Shown one piece after another: positions 14,899-22,907 of a DNA stretch of 43,630 bases; position 1 is the first letter of the stretch; each line of letters starts with the position of its first letter. This DNA comes from Flavobacteriales bacterium (GTDB taxonomy: Bacteria; Bacteroidota; Bacteroidia; UBA10329): the NCBI GenBank assembly GCA_021741155.1, contig JAIOYP010000034.1, positions 1-43,630 of the forward strand. Direction: 5' to 3'. The notes under the pieces were generated by a model. It made no database searches and was not told the origin of the DNA. It saw nothing but the letters and a program-made list of their open reading frames with translations. The translations under genes and the position numbers were made by a program.

Positions 14899-16386
14899 TC
14901 AAACTCCCTTCTTGCTTCTTTCGGTTCTTTGTATTTCTATAGCGGCTACTTGTCCTGAGATGATGCACGGAGGCACACCCGGACCTGGCGTAGTCAACTG
15001 TCCTGCAAAAAAAAGGTTTTTAACCCGATTACTTCTCAATGAGGGCTTAAATATGGCTGTTTGTTTCAATGTATTGGCCAATCCGAAGGCATTTCCCTTA
15101 AAAGCGTTGTGGTCTTTCTGATAATCACTATGCGCGTAACTCCTCTTGTAAACCACGTGTTTTCTGATTTCCTGCCCTGTCACGTGCTCTATTCGATTCA
15201 TTGCAAGGTCGAAATAATGGTCGCGAGTCTTTTGGTCATCCACCAATCCTACCGAAACAGGAATGAGCACATACAGGTTTTCTCCACCTTCGGGCGCAAC
15301 CGTAGCATCCGTTTTTGAAGGACAACTCACATAAAGCAGCGGTTCTGTTGGCCATTGCTTCTTATCAAAAATCTCGTTCATGTGCTTGTCCATATCTCTG
15401 TCGAAGAAGAGCGTATGATGCAGCATATTGCTCACTTTTTTATTTAGCCCGATGTAGAAGATTAAGCAGGAAGGCGACATCTTGCGCGTGTCCCAATATG
15501 CTTTGCTGTAAGACCGATATTTTTCTTCGAGCAGAACCTGATCAATGTGGTGGTAATCTGCCGTTCCCAGCACAACATCTGCCGAATGGTTCACGCCATT
15601 TACACGGATTCCGTTCGCAATACCATTCTCCACATTTATAAGTTCCACATTACTGTTGAACTCAAATTTTACACCTTCGCGAACGCAAATCGTCTCAAAT
15701 GCGGCAATGACCTTGTTCATTCCTCCTTGCGGATACCACGTTCCCAGTGCAATGTCGGCATGGTTCATCATGCTGTAAAGGGCAGGTGTTTCGCTCGGTT
15801 TTGCACCAAGAAAGATGACGGGAAATTCAAGAATCTGAATCAAACGTGGATTACGGAAACGTTTACGGATGTGCGTACTTATCGATTGAAATAGATGAAG
15901 TTTGAATACAGCAGGAATCAATGTTGGATCCATGAATTCGAGAAACGAAAGGGCTGGTTTGCGAATGAATTTCTCCATGCTCAAACGGTATTTGTACTCA
16001 GCTTCCTTCAAAAAAACCTTCAGCTTTTCTGATCCGCCCGGTTCTAACGATTCCACCAATCGATGAAATTCCTCCACTCCAGCAGGCACATCAATAAAAT
16101 CATCCTTATCAAAATACACTCGGTAGGAAGGGTTCAATCTGTCAAGTTGGTAAAAGTCGGATGTAGTGGCCCCGAATTGCTGATAGAATTCTTCAAAAAC
16201 CTCTGGCATCCAGTACCAGCTCGGTCCCATGTCGAAGACAAAACCGTCCGTTTCGAACTTCATGGCACGGCCTCCAGAAGTGGCGTTCTTTTCATAGACC
16301 GTTACATCGTAGCCTGCCTTTGCAAGTGTGGCGGCTGCTGATAATCCTGCAAAACCACTTCCTATTACTGCTACCTTCCTGCTCAC
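14899..16386 (-). CDS. crtI: Phytoene desaturase (GTG start)
   Basis: A 495-residue FAD-dependent desaturase. The N-terminal Rossmann motif GSGFAG (residues 9-14) is followed by GGRAMKFETDGFVFDMGPSW, and the C-terminus carries the CrtI signature (FFAGQLTTPGPGVPPCIISG). It converts phytoene to lycopene in four desaturations. The start is GTG at 16384-16386; the FAD motif follows at the usual distance. It is the first gene of the crt operon, with a candidate promoter at 16406-16413. The toxin-antitoxin pair lies upstream on the same strand, about 180 bp away. Confidence 0.95.
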   Translation of the reverse strand: MSRKVAVIGSGFAGLSAAATLAKAGYDVTVYEKNATSGGRAMKFETDGFVFDMGPSWYWMPEVFEEFYQQFGATTSDFYQLDRLNPSYRVYFDKDDFIDVPAGVEEFHRLVESLEPGGSEKLKVFLKEAEYKYRLSMEKFIRKPALSFLEFMDPTLIPAVFKLHLFQSISTHIRKRFRNPRLIQILEFPVIFLGAKPSETPALYSMMNHADIALGTWYPQGGMNKVIAAFETICVREGVKFEFNSNVELINVENGIANGIRVNGVNHSADVVLGTADYHHIDQVLLEEKYRSYSKAYWDTRKMSPSCLIFYIGLNKKVSNMLHHTLFFDRDMDKHMNEIFDKKQWPTEPLLYVSCPSKTDATVAPEGGENLYVLIPVSVGLVDDQKTRDHYFDLAMNRIEHVTGQEIRKHVVYKRSYAHSDYQKDHNAFKGNAFGLANTLKQTAIFKPSLRSNRVKNLFFAGQLTTPGPGVPPCIISGQVAAIEIQRTERSKKGV

Positions 16387-16405
16387 TTCTTCTTTTTCCG
16401 TGCCG

Positions 16406-16413
16406 CGAATTTA
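16406..16413 (-). promoter_or_regulatory. Candidate -7 box for the crt operon
   Basis: The minus strand reads TAAATTCGCGGCAC, and the same 14 bases occur before the TonB receptor gene at 28597-28610. TAAATTCG departs from TAnnTTTG at one position. The box is about 20 bp before the GTG of crtI. No clean -33 TTG is seen, only TTTC at about 24 bp. Confidence 0.45.
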
Positions 16414-16565
16414 CATTTCGTTCAGGCATCTTATCTCGAAATCAGTTTCAGATTACTTCCCCGTTCTCCACAGCGCAATCCATTGGTTTGAAAAGTGGGT
16501 GCAACGTCAGTGCAGGTATGTTTTTCAACTCTTCGTATCGGACTGATGTGGCGATGCCGTTGTTT

Positions 16566-16850
16566 TTACGCTGACACCGGGTTCACCTGTATTTGCCCTC
16601 CTATTGCTTTTAACACTTTCATTATTGTTGCAAATTGTGGTTTTGCTCCGTCAGATAACGCTTTGTATAAACTCGTTCTGCTCAAACCTGTTTCCTCCGC
16701 AATCTTGCTCATTCCGATAGCCTTTGCAATATGTCCAATTGCATTGATAACATCAGTATTATCTCCTTCTTCCAATACAGAATTGAGATATTCAGCAATC
16801 ATTTCTTTGCTGTCCAGATAATCCGCTATTTCAAATTTTGAAGTTCCCAT
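16566..16850 (-). CDS. HTH antitoxin of a HigBA/RelE-type module
   Basis: A 94-residue protein with a helix-turn-helix around residues 45-75 (MSKIAEETGLSRTSLYKALS), of the addiction-module antidote family often labelled HigA-like. The N-terminal region (SKEMIAEYLNSVLEEGD) is the part that contacts the toxin in this family. It begins 3 bp after the toxin stop codon; toxin-first order is typical of HigBA. It should neutralise the toxin and, with it, repress the shared promoter, for which a dyad at 17160-17177 is the likely operator. Confidence 0.9.
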   Translation of the reverse strand: MGTSKFEIADYLDSKEMIAEYLNSVLEEGDNTDVINAIGHIAKAIGMSKIAEETGLSRTSLYKALSDGAKPQFATIMKVLKAIGGQIQVNPVSA

Positions 16851-16853
16851 AGT

Positions 16854-17153
16854 TTACTTATTTAATTTTTTCCAAATTTCTTTTGCCTTTTTTATGTCCT
16901 GCTGTTGAGTCGATTTGTCTCCGCCAATTAGGAGAACGATAATCTTACCGTCTTTTTCTTTGAGGTAAACACGATACCCTTTCGCAAAGTTTACTCGCAG
17001 TTCTTGAATTCCATCCCCGACTGGTTTACAATCGCCAAAATGCTCATCATTTTCTAATTTCTGTATTCTGAACAGAATTTTTGCTTTGGCTTTAAGGTCG
17101 TTCAGCTTTTTTAGCCATTTGTCAAATTCTGTTGTTTTCTCAATAAAGAACAT
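16854..17153 (-). CDS. RelE/ParE-superfamily toxin (HigB-like, addiction module killer)
   Basis: A 99-residue basic protein: FDKWLKKLNDLKAKAKILFR, then GDCKPVGDGIQELRVNFAKGYRVYL, KIIVLLIGGDKSTQQQDIKKA. The ELR-x4-GYRVYL strand and LIGGDK motif match the phage-derived Gp49/HigB-like subgroup of RelE toxins, which cut mRNA on the ribosome. First gene of the module, followed by its antitoxin after 3 bp. The pair sits between crtI and the HrgA-like gene in a stretch that looks acquired. Confidence 0.92.
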   Translation of the reverse strand: MFFIEKTTEFDKWLKKLNDLKAKAKILFRIQKLENDEHFGDCKPVGDGIQELRVNFAKGYRVYLKEKDGKIIVLLIGGDKSTQQQDIKKAKEIWKKLNK

Positions 17154-17159
17154 ATTAAG

Positions 17160-17177
17160 TGTATCTATATGGATACA
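17160..17177. promoter_or_regulatory. Dyad operator candidate of the toxin-antitoxin module
   Basis: TGTATCTATATGGATACA: perfect 6 bp arms TGTATC and GATACA with a 6 bp centre, starting 6 bp upstream of the toxin ATG. HigA-type antitoxins bind short palindromes in just this position to autoregulate. Confidence 0.6.
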
Positions 17178-17212
17178 AAATTAAATATTTCGTTCGGATA
17201 ATTTCGGTTAAG

Positions 17213-17313
17213 ATCAAGTTTTTGTGGATTCGGTCAGAATGTGCCACCTCTTATGGAGCGTGGCGAAGAATCGGATTTCGAGGGGCTAAACCTTCTGCCA
17301 CCTCAAACTTGAT
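17213..17313. repeat. Inverted repeat with internal direct repeat, in 230 bp non-coding gap
   Basis: ATCAAGTTT (17213-17221) and AAACTTGAT (17305-17313) are exact inverted arms about 80 bp apart. Inside, TGCCACCTC occurs twice (17242-17250 and 17296-17304). No gene or tRNA is visible in 17178-17386. The gap joins the HrgA-like gene to the toxin-antitoxin module, and the repeat may mark the border of an accessory cassette; this is an inference. Confidence 0.55.
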
Positions 17314-17386
17314 ACGAGGCACATAGCTTCATTTAAGAGCGGAACCCACTTTTTTGCCAAACGCCTGTTATAGCCAGTGGTTCTTG

Positions 17387-18355
17387 TCATTCTTCGTATG
17401 TCGGTATGTGTTTGTCCGTGCAATATTTTTCAACTTCTGTGTCATTTGCAAAGTAGCCGTCACAAAATTCGTCAAGTTCTTTTTCTGCTCCTGAAACGTA
17501 CTTTTCGCTTGCAGTCATTAGTTTTTCTGTCTGTTCAATGAACTTTTCAAACTCTTTATTCATCTTACAAAGTTTGTCAATTGTCTTAAAGTCCAAGTCC
17601 CGAAATACGGAAGGATAAAGCACTTTGCTTTGATAAGGATTTGCGTTTAGTTCAATAATTCCAATGCCAAACGATTGATTAAGTCTGGCCATTTCTTCAT
17701 TCAAACTGTCGCTAAACTCAAATGCTACCAAATATCCATAATTCGCCCAGCTTGAATTTGAAACGGCTTGAAAAAATGCTTTTTTGAGTTCACTGTCGCT
17801 GTTAATTTCTCTTTTCAGTTCGTATGAACTCAACTTGAACGTGTCAACTCGATTTATTGATTTTAAAAAGTTTTGGCTTGCTTTTGTCTGTAAGTTCAAG
17901 AACTTAATTCCAATCATATCGGGATGTGTCCAGATTTGGTTGTTGTCTTTTCCGTTTGATTGTTCGTGAAAAATTGTCTTTGAATAAGTGTCTGTATTTT
18001 TTAGATAACTACTCAAAAGTTTGTGTAAGTCTCTCTCTTCGTAAATCTTTGATTTATTTAACTTAATTGGCTTTTCAAGTTTAGTTTCGGTGTCGCCACT
18101 CAAAATTTCAATTCCAATATTTTGTTCGTTTTTTGTTAAGTAGTAAGAATAAGTTCCATTGTTTTGTTTTATTCGTTTTACTCTTGTATCTCCATTGCGA
18201 ATAAAGTCGCCTAATTGAGCTGAAACTGTAGAAGGTGGTGTTTTTCCAGCAAACTCATAATATTTACTTGATAAAATATGTTCGCAAATTTCAATAGAGT
18301 TAGCCAATTTATCTAAATCTTCAAGGCTCTTTATTATCGCTTCTTTTATTGTCAT
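17387..18355 (-). CDS. HARE-HTH protein with PD-(D/E)XK-like region (HrgA-like)
   Basis: A 322-residue protein. Residues 1-72 match the HARE-type winged helix (MTIKEAIIKSLEDL, then CEHILSSKYYEF, PPSTVSAQLGDFIRN), a DNA-binding domain found in restriction enzymes and chromatin proteins. The middle part contains W142-THPD (PD at 145-146), E179-L180-K181 and QAVSNSSWANYGYLVA, the arrangement of HrgA/COG2958-like proteins; PD...ExK suggests a PD-(D/E)XK nuclease fold. The C-terminus is an acidic helix. HrgA-like genes are found near restriction-modification loci, but no methylase is next to this one. A DNA-cutting or defence role is an inference. Base composition looks richer in A+T than the neighbours. 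Confidence 0.72.
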   Translation of the reverse strand: MTIKEAIIKSLEDLDKLANSIEICEHILSSKYYEFAGKTPPSTVSAQLGDFIRNGDTRVKRIKQNNGTYSYYLTKNEQNIGIEILSGDTETKLEKPIKLNKSKIYEERDLHKLLSSYLKNTDTYSKTIFHEQSNGKDNNQIWTHPDMIGIKFLNLQTKASQNFLKSINRVDTFKLSSYELKREINSDSELKKAFFQAVSNSSWANYGYLVAFEFSDSLNEEMARLNQSFGIGIIELNANPYQSKVLYPSVFRDLDFKTIDKLCKMNKEFEKFIEQTEKLMTASEKYVSGAEKELDEFCDGYFANDTEVEKYCTDKHIPTYEE

Positions 18356-18586
18356 TTTCTGTTCGTTTTTCTGTTCCGGTTCGGTTGTCTTACCATTGGC
18401 TCTAATTCGTAAATATTCGCAATAGAACCTCTTTTTGTTTTTTGCAAGTATCTGATAGTCAATAATATAAAATACGATACTAGGAATTCACATTGCGTTC
18501 TCCTCGTATTCAAATTTACTAAAAAGTAGTGCCCATTAGTAAACGATGGGGTTCATTTTGAGAGTTCTGGAGCCTAGCGCAAATTT

Positions 18587-19315
18587 CTAATCAACCGTCT
18601 TCGCAGAATCCGCCACCAACCGATTGATTTCTTCCAATTCTTCATTCGTCAAATCGCGCCATTCTCCTGTTGGAATGTCCAGTTTCACATTCATAATTCG
18701 AATGCGCTTTAGGTTTACTACGCGATAATCGAGGTATTCACACATTCTTCGAATCTGCCGATTCAAACCTTGCGTGAGCACAATTCGGAAACGGAACCTC
18801 GTGATTTGTTCCACTTCGCATTTCTTAGTGACAGTATCCAGAATTGGAACCCCTTCGCTCATCTGTTGTAGGAATTCCTTCGTGATAGCCTTGTTTACGT
18901 TCACCAAATATTCCTTCTCGTGGTTGTTGCGAGCGCGTAGAATTTTGTTCACAATGTCGCCATCGTTGGTAAGAAAAATCAACCCTTCGCTAATTTTATC
19001 TAACCGTCCAATAGGGAAAATCCGTGTTGGATAATTGATGAAATCGATGATGTTGTCAGGTTCTACGCCAACATCCGTAGTGCAAACAATTCCTTCCGGT
19101 TTATTGAAGGCGATGTAAACCGATTTTTCGGTCGATTCGGAAATCAGTTTTCCATCCACGCGGACTACATCTCCAGCCGAAATCTTTGTTCCCATTTCTG
19201 GCTTTGTGCCGTTAATCGTCACGCGACCTTCTTCAATGAGTTTATCTGCCGCTCTGCGCGAGCAGTAACCTGCTTCGCTCAAGTATTTGTTGATACGTGT
19301 TTGAGATTTTTCCAC
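18587..19315 (-). CDS. rluF: 23S rRNA pseudouridine synthase RluF-like (GTG start)
   Basis: A protein of about 242 residues with an N-terminal S4 RNA-binding domain ([20 protein letters not shown]) and an RsuA/RluF catalytic domain. The motif [13 protein letters not shown] holds the catalytic Asp, and [10 protein letters not shown] is the family signature near the C-terminus. RluF modifies U2604 in 23S rRNA; members of this group can also act on tRNA-Tyr. The open frame reaches 19351 with a GTG, but those 12 residues are encoded by the palindromic repeat copy at 19327-19398, so I prefer the GTG at 19315. Confidence 0.88.
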   Translation of the reverse strand: MEKSQTRINKYLSEAGYCSRRAADKLIEEGRVTINGTKPEMGTKISAGDVVRVDGKLISESTEKSVYIAFNKPEGIVCTTDVGVEPDNIIDFINYPTRIFPIGRLDKISEGLIFLTNDGDIVNKILRARNNHEKEYLVNVNKAITKEFLQQMSEGVPILDTVTKKCEVEQITRFRFRIVLTQGLNRQIRRMCEYLDYRVVNLKRIRIMNVKLDIPTGEWRDLTNEELEEINRLVADSAKTVD

Positions 19316-19326
19316 TTTACATTTTA

Positions 19327-19398
19327 TAGCCACAGATTCACGGATTAACACGGATACATCCGTGTTTTAATCTGAGAAAATCAGTGAATCTGTGGCTA
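19327..19398. repeat. Interspersed palindromic repeat, copy 4 (core)
   Basis: A 72 bp palindrome from TAGCCACAGATTCACGGATT to its mirrored AATCTGTGGCTA, the shortest copy in the window, with a central ACACGGAT-ACATCCGTGT stem. The ACAT/ATGT motif is kept on both sides (19318 region, 19402-19406). It occupies the region directly before the rluF start and so probably carries or replaces part of that gene's leader. Confidence 0.85.
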
Positions 19399-19455
19399 AT
19401 TCATGTTTTTCTAAGAATCCATTTATTCTTTGAACAAAGGTATGATTGCCGCTCG

Positions 19456-20313
19456 CTACGGGAATATCTTCAAGAACTTTTTCGGCAGCGGTGCTTCAAT
19501 GGTCAATTCTTCTTTCGTGAATGGATGAACAAACGAAAGCGAAACCGAATGTAAATAGAGTCCTTTTCCTGAGAGAATGAGACCTTCCGAGCCATATTCG
19601 CGGTCGCCCAAAATTGGATTGCCGATTTCTGCCATATGCTTTCGGAGTTGATGCCGTCTTCCTGTTTTTGGATTCAACTCCGCCAAGTTGAGCTGTCCGA
19701 ATCGCTCGGATTCGACAGTTTGCAGCAGTCGGAATTCAGATTGGGATGATTTTCCATCAATTTCAGAATCAACAATTCCCGAGCTTGGCATTTGTCCGAT
19801 GGTAATTGCCATGTATGTTTTGGCAATTTCTCGGTCCGCGAACATCCGATTGAGTTCACTCACTGCCGCATTCGTCTTACCAATAAGCAGCGCGCCACTT
19901 GTTGGGTAATCCAATCGGTGAATGGGTTCAGGATACTTCAACGCGTCTAATTTTGAGCTTGATTTGAGGTTAATGGAGAGAGCATTTTCCAAAGTCCATT
20001 TACGGTTTCCGCTTACTTCAATTCCAGCAGGTTTGTTTACCACGGCAAGAAATTCATCCTCAAAAAGAATCTCAACCTTCAATTCAATGACTGGGCGTTC
20101 AATTGTTTCTTCGAACGATAATTCAATCGTTTCTCGTCCACTTAGGTAATCGCCTGTTGAGGCGAGTTTCCCATTGATGCGAACCCAACCTTTATCAATG
20201 GCTTTCTTCATTCCCTTTCTGGATGAAATCGTTCTGAAAATGCCTCCAGCATAATCGGAAAGTCTAATCTTTTCTGGAAGAACTGGTACGATATGAGATT
20301 CGGTCTTAGCCAA
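19456..20313 (-). CDS. RluA-family pseudouridine synthase (TTG start)
   Basis: A 285-residue enzyme with an N-terminal S4-like domain (KGMKKAIDKGWVRINGKL) and the RluA catalytic core: VVNKPAGIEVSG near residue 92, HRLDYPTSG at 132-140 with catalytic Asp135, then GRRHQLRKHM and GDREYG. It isomerises uridine in 23S rRNA or tRNA; the exact site cannot be read from sequence. The start TTG at 20313 gives a full-length S4 region and lies 6 bp after the stop of the upstream gene. An operon with the YdjM-like gene is likely. Confidence 0.88.
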   Translation of the reverse strand: MAKTESHIVPVLPEKIRLSDYAGGIFRTISSRKGMKKAIDKGWVRINGKLASTGDYLSGRETIELSFEETIERPVIELKVEILFEDEFLAVVNKPAGIEVSGNRKWTLENALSINLKSSSKLDALKYPEPIHRLDYPTSGALLIGKTNAAVSELNRMFADREIAKTYMAITIGQMPSSGIVDSEIDGKSSQSEFRLLQTVESERFGQLNLAELNPKTGRRHQLRKHMAEIGNPILGDREYGSEGLILSGKGLYLHSVSLSFVHPFTKEELTIEAPLPKKFLKIFP

Positions 20314-20319
20314 GAAAGA

Positions 20320-21279
20320 TTACTTCATATTTCCATAACCGTAATCATATCCTCCATCAGCATTTGGAATGAATTCAAAGTAACCTTTGGTTGGAGCAGG
20401 CGGATTGCGGTCGAGCGTCATTCCACGCATATCTACTTGCATATTGTAAATACGAATGGTGTCGCCAACCGCTTCTGCGGTGTAAAATCCTTTTGCAAAC
20501 CAGCGCATGGTAGAAGCCACTTCTGGTTCCAGCTTATTCAGTAATGAATCGTTCTGAGGGAAGAATTGAAACGGTTGTTCTGATTCAGAGAAAAGCGAAT
20601 ATTTCCTCATGTAAATGCCATCGTCAGTTGTGGCGAGTCCATACCAGTTGATGCTCGCTATTCCAACTGGCATTGTGAGTTGGTTTTTCCATCGAATATT
20701 TTCACCAGAAAGGTCAGATTCCAGTTTTTCGTTCATGTTCATCTTCACGGTAAATGTGAGTAGGAGGTAAGTTGAACTCACAATCAATCCAAGAACATTC
20801 CATCGGAACATAGTTGGTTTTAAGCGTGGAATTAAAAGGCCGCCAAGTGTACCAAGCAACAACGGAACGGTGTAAACTGGGTCAACCACATTCACGATGT
20901 CCAAACCAAGTCGAGCATCCGAAAACGGCAAGAACAGCTGAGTGCCATAAGAAGTACAGAAATCGAGTAATGAATGTGTAATCAAACACAATGCGTTGAA
21001 CCACCAAAGTCGTAGCATTGAGATTTGGCTAAAAAGCTTTGTCCGCTGAAGTATCAGCGATAAAACCAACGCACCGAATACTCCAAAAATCAGCGAATGA
21101 CTAATGCCACGATGGATTCGGAGCATATCGTACGAACTATAGAAAACGCGAAGGAAAACATCCAAGTCGGGAATAGTGGCAACCAAAGCACCTGCGATTG
21201 CGGCCTTTCCACTAATTCGTTTTCCTAAAACGGCCTGACCAATGGCGGCTCCTAATGCTGCTTGCGTTAAACTATCCAC
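20320..21279 (-). CDS. YdjM-type membrane metal-dependent hydrolase (GTG start)
   Basis: A 319-residue membrane protein with the YdjM/LexA-regulated hydrolase motifs: MDSLTQAALGAAIGQ, then ATIPDLD, then HRGISHSLIF, and LLDFCTSYG. The Asp and His residues are proposed to bind metal in this family. About four to five hydrophobic segments occupy residues 60-200, followed by a long soluble domain (about 200-319) not explained by the family core. The substrate is unknown. The start is GTG at 21277-21279. It precedes the RluA-like gene by 6 bp. Confidence 0.85.
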   Translation of the reverse strand: MDSLTQAALGAAIGQAVLGKRISGKAAIAGALVATIPDLDVFLRVFYSSYDMLRIHRGISHSLIFGVFGALVLSLILQRTKLFSQISMLRLWWFNALCLITHSLLDFCTSYGTQLFLPFSDARLGLDIVNVVDPVYTVPLLLGTLGGLLIPRLKPTMFRWNVLGLIVSSTYLLLTFTVKMNMNEKLESDLSGENIRWKNQLTMPVGIASINWYGLATTDDGIYMRKYSLFSESEQPFQFFPQNDSLLNKLEPEVASTMRWFAKGFYTAEAVGDTIRIYNMQVDMRGMTLDRNPPAPTKGYFEFIPNADGGYDYGYGNMK

Positions 21280-21303
21280 TTGTAAGTCGATACTTTAGAG
21301 GGT

Positions 21304-21708
21304 TTAAGACCATTTTAGCTTGCAGTTTTTGCAATAGTGTTCGCGCTTTGCAAAAGGAAAGAAAAGGTTTTCGAAAAACGATTGTTTGTAAACGTAAATA
21401 TCCTCAGATTCGCATGTTGGACATTCTTCAAGTGTCTTTTCGTATTTCTGACCGTTTAACACAATCACATCGCCTAACTGAGTTCCAGAATTATTGGCTT
21501 CAATCTCAGCCACTAGCGCCCTGGCACGTTCCTCGTCTTCAATCCTAACTTGAAGTTTAATGCCGCCAATGGCGTTTGAAACCAATGGGTCAATAGCTAC
21601 AGTTTTCTGATCTTTAAGGATGTAATCAATTCCTTCCGCCTTAAATGTCGGTTCGTAAAGAACCGTTTCGTGATCGTAGAAGAAGGTTTTTATGGTCACC
21701 AAATCCAT
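21304..21708 (-). CDS. DUF2007-like protein with C-terminal zinc ribbon
   Basis: A 134-residue protein. The N-terminal 75 residues (TFFYDHETVLYEPTFKAEGI, then AIGGIKLQVRIEDEERARAL) fit the DUF2007/putative signal-transducing fold, and the C-terminus carries CPTC and CKNC about 40 residues apart, a zinc ribbon. Its function is unknown. The gene starts 2 nt after the stop of the small transporter gene on the same strand, so the two are probably co-transcribed. Confidence 0.75.
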   Translation of the reverse strand: MDLVTIKTFFYDHETVLYEPTFKAEGIDYILKDQKTVAIDPLVSNAIGGIKLQVRIEDEERARALVAEIEANNSGTQLGDVIVLNGQKYEKTLEECPTCESEDIYVYKQSFFENLFFPFAKREHYCKNCKLKWS

Positions 21709-21709
21709 T

Positions 21710-22036
21710 TCAAGGAATTGAAATCATGATAACTCCAACGATGATGACTCCACCACCAGCAAGCCGTAGCATAGTAACGGGTTCGTTAAACCAAAAAACC
21801 GATACGCCATAAAGCCCAACGATGGTGAGTGCAAAGAAAACGGTGCTTGCCACTTGCAACGAAAGAAACCGCAACGATTCGGTGAAGAGAACAGAATTGA
21901 TTAATCCGAACACAAGACCAATGGCGAGATAGCCCCATTTTTTCATTGGAACAAGGTCGTAAATGGCCGAATACTTGAATCCGATATTTGTAAGCACGTT
22001 GGCGATGATGGCGCCTGTTATAAGAAGAATTTTCAT
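21710..22036 (-). CDS. Small four-helix transporter-like protein (SMR/EamA-related)
   Basis: A 108-residue protein with four hydrophobic helices (about 3-20, 35-52, 59-79, 86-106), the size and layout of small multidrug resistance proteins. The Glu of helix 1 essential in EmrE is absent here (MKILLITGAIIANVLTNIGF), so it is not a canonical drug exporter; it resembles half of an EamA/DMT transporter. It may act as a dimer. Its substrate is unknown. Confidence 0.72.
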   Translation of the reverse strand: MKILLITGAIIANVLTNIGFKYSAIYDLVPMKKWGYLAIGLVFGLINSVLFTESLRFLSLQVASTVFFALTIVGLYGVSVFWFNEPVTMLRLAGGGVIIVGVIMISIP

Positions 22037-22099
22037 GGATGGATTGGTTCGTGAATCTTTTGGGAATGTACGATTTACTTCACCGAACGCACCTTAATC

Positions 22100-22879
22100 T
22101 TATTTCAAACCACCGTAGATAATTTTCATAATCTCATCATCCACACTATTCAAATATTGAACGCCAGTGTTTGTGTCAACAGAACAGAATTTTAACCAGA
22201 GTGCGTTTTCTGTTTGGGCCTGAATGATTAGTTCGAATTTCCGTTCAGTATACTGTTCAATAAACAAAAACTTGCAATTGGGATTGATAGATTGGACTTT
22301 GCCCATCATCGGTTCAAAATTGGTCAAAGTCTGATTTTTTGGAAGCGGAAATTCTTTGGTAAAACCATCGCGCCAGCGTTTCCGTTTCTCAAATTCATTC
22401 AGCACAACCGTGACGAACACAACTGGTTTTTGAGATTTCATGAGCGAATTCCACCGTTCAATGCATCGTTTCAGAAAATCAAGGTCTGAATCTGAACTAG
22501 CGGGATTTCGGTGTCCAAAAAACCATTCGTGATAGCGTTCATGTCCGGCATCCAATCCGTGCGGAATCAACTGAATACGATTTGTAAATGCTTCGAAACT
22601 ATCCGAAAGCATGTCTTTGATAATTTCTGGCGTAGTGAAAATCCAATCGAAAGGGTAGGAGGCGCGCTTGTTCTCGGTGGCTTTCAGATACCAAGAAGAA
22701 TTGCAGTTCTGGCCTAGTCCAACGTTCTCGTGTTCAATTTTACCTAGCCAATTCTTGATTTCCGTTTGAATTTCAATGGCACGTTTGAGATAGCTTTCGT
22801 GCTCCACATCCGTCACTGAAACAGACCGATGTGTCAGCTTCAGCATTTCGTGAATTCCTTTGTTCAAAATTGATTTCAT
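22100..22879 (-). CDS. DUF1796 family putative papain-like cysteine peptidase
   Basis: A 259-residue protein. The family signature is clear at 53-90: VGLGQNCNSSWYLK, followed by ASYPFDWIFTTPEIIKDML. In the family the Cys of GQNC, a His and an Asp/Asn are proposed as a papain-like triad; here HRYHEW-like histidines occur near residue 115 (GHERYHEWFFGH). Such proteins are common near surface polysaccharide genes, but none is adjacent here. The 5' end of this gene is 28 bp from the ATG of the divergent SET gene, so the promoters must overlap. Confidence 0.78.
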   Translation of the reverse strand: MKSILNKGIHEMLKLTHRSVSVTDVEHESYLKRAIEIQTEIKNWLGKIEHENVGLGQNCNSSWYLKATENKRASYPFDWIFTTPEIIKDMLSDSFEAFTNRIQLIPHGLDAGHERYHEWFFGHRNPASSDSDLDFLKRCIERWNSLMKSQKPVVFVTVVLNEFEKRKRWRDGFTKEFPLPKNQTLTNFEPMMGKVQSINPNCKFLFIEQYTERKFELIIQAQTENALWLKFCSVDTNTGVQYLNSVDDEIMKIIYGGLK

Positions 22880-22907
22880 TATCCTTGCCGCACTAAATCA
22901 AAGGTAC

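Noticed and set aside
14899..14968. Longer form of CrtB starting inside crtI
   Set aside because: The added 24 residues are basic and not conserved in the family, and the start at 14896 has a purine-rich site just upstream.
22860..22907. N-terminal extension of the SET protein
   Set aside because: The 16 extra residues overlap the 5' end of the divergent gene and add nothing conserved; the ATG at 22908 starts the domain properly.
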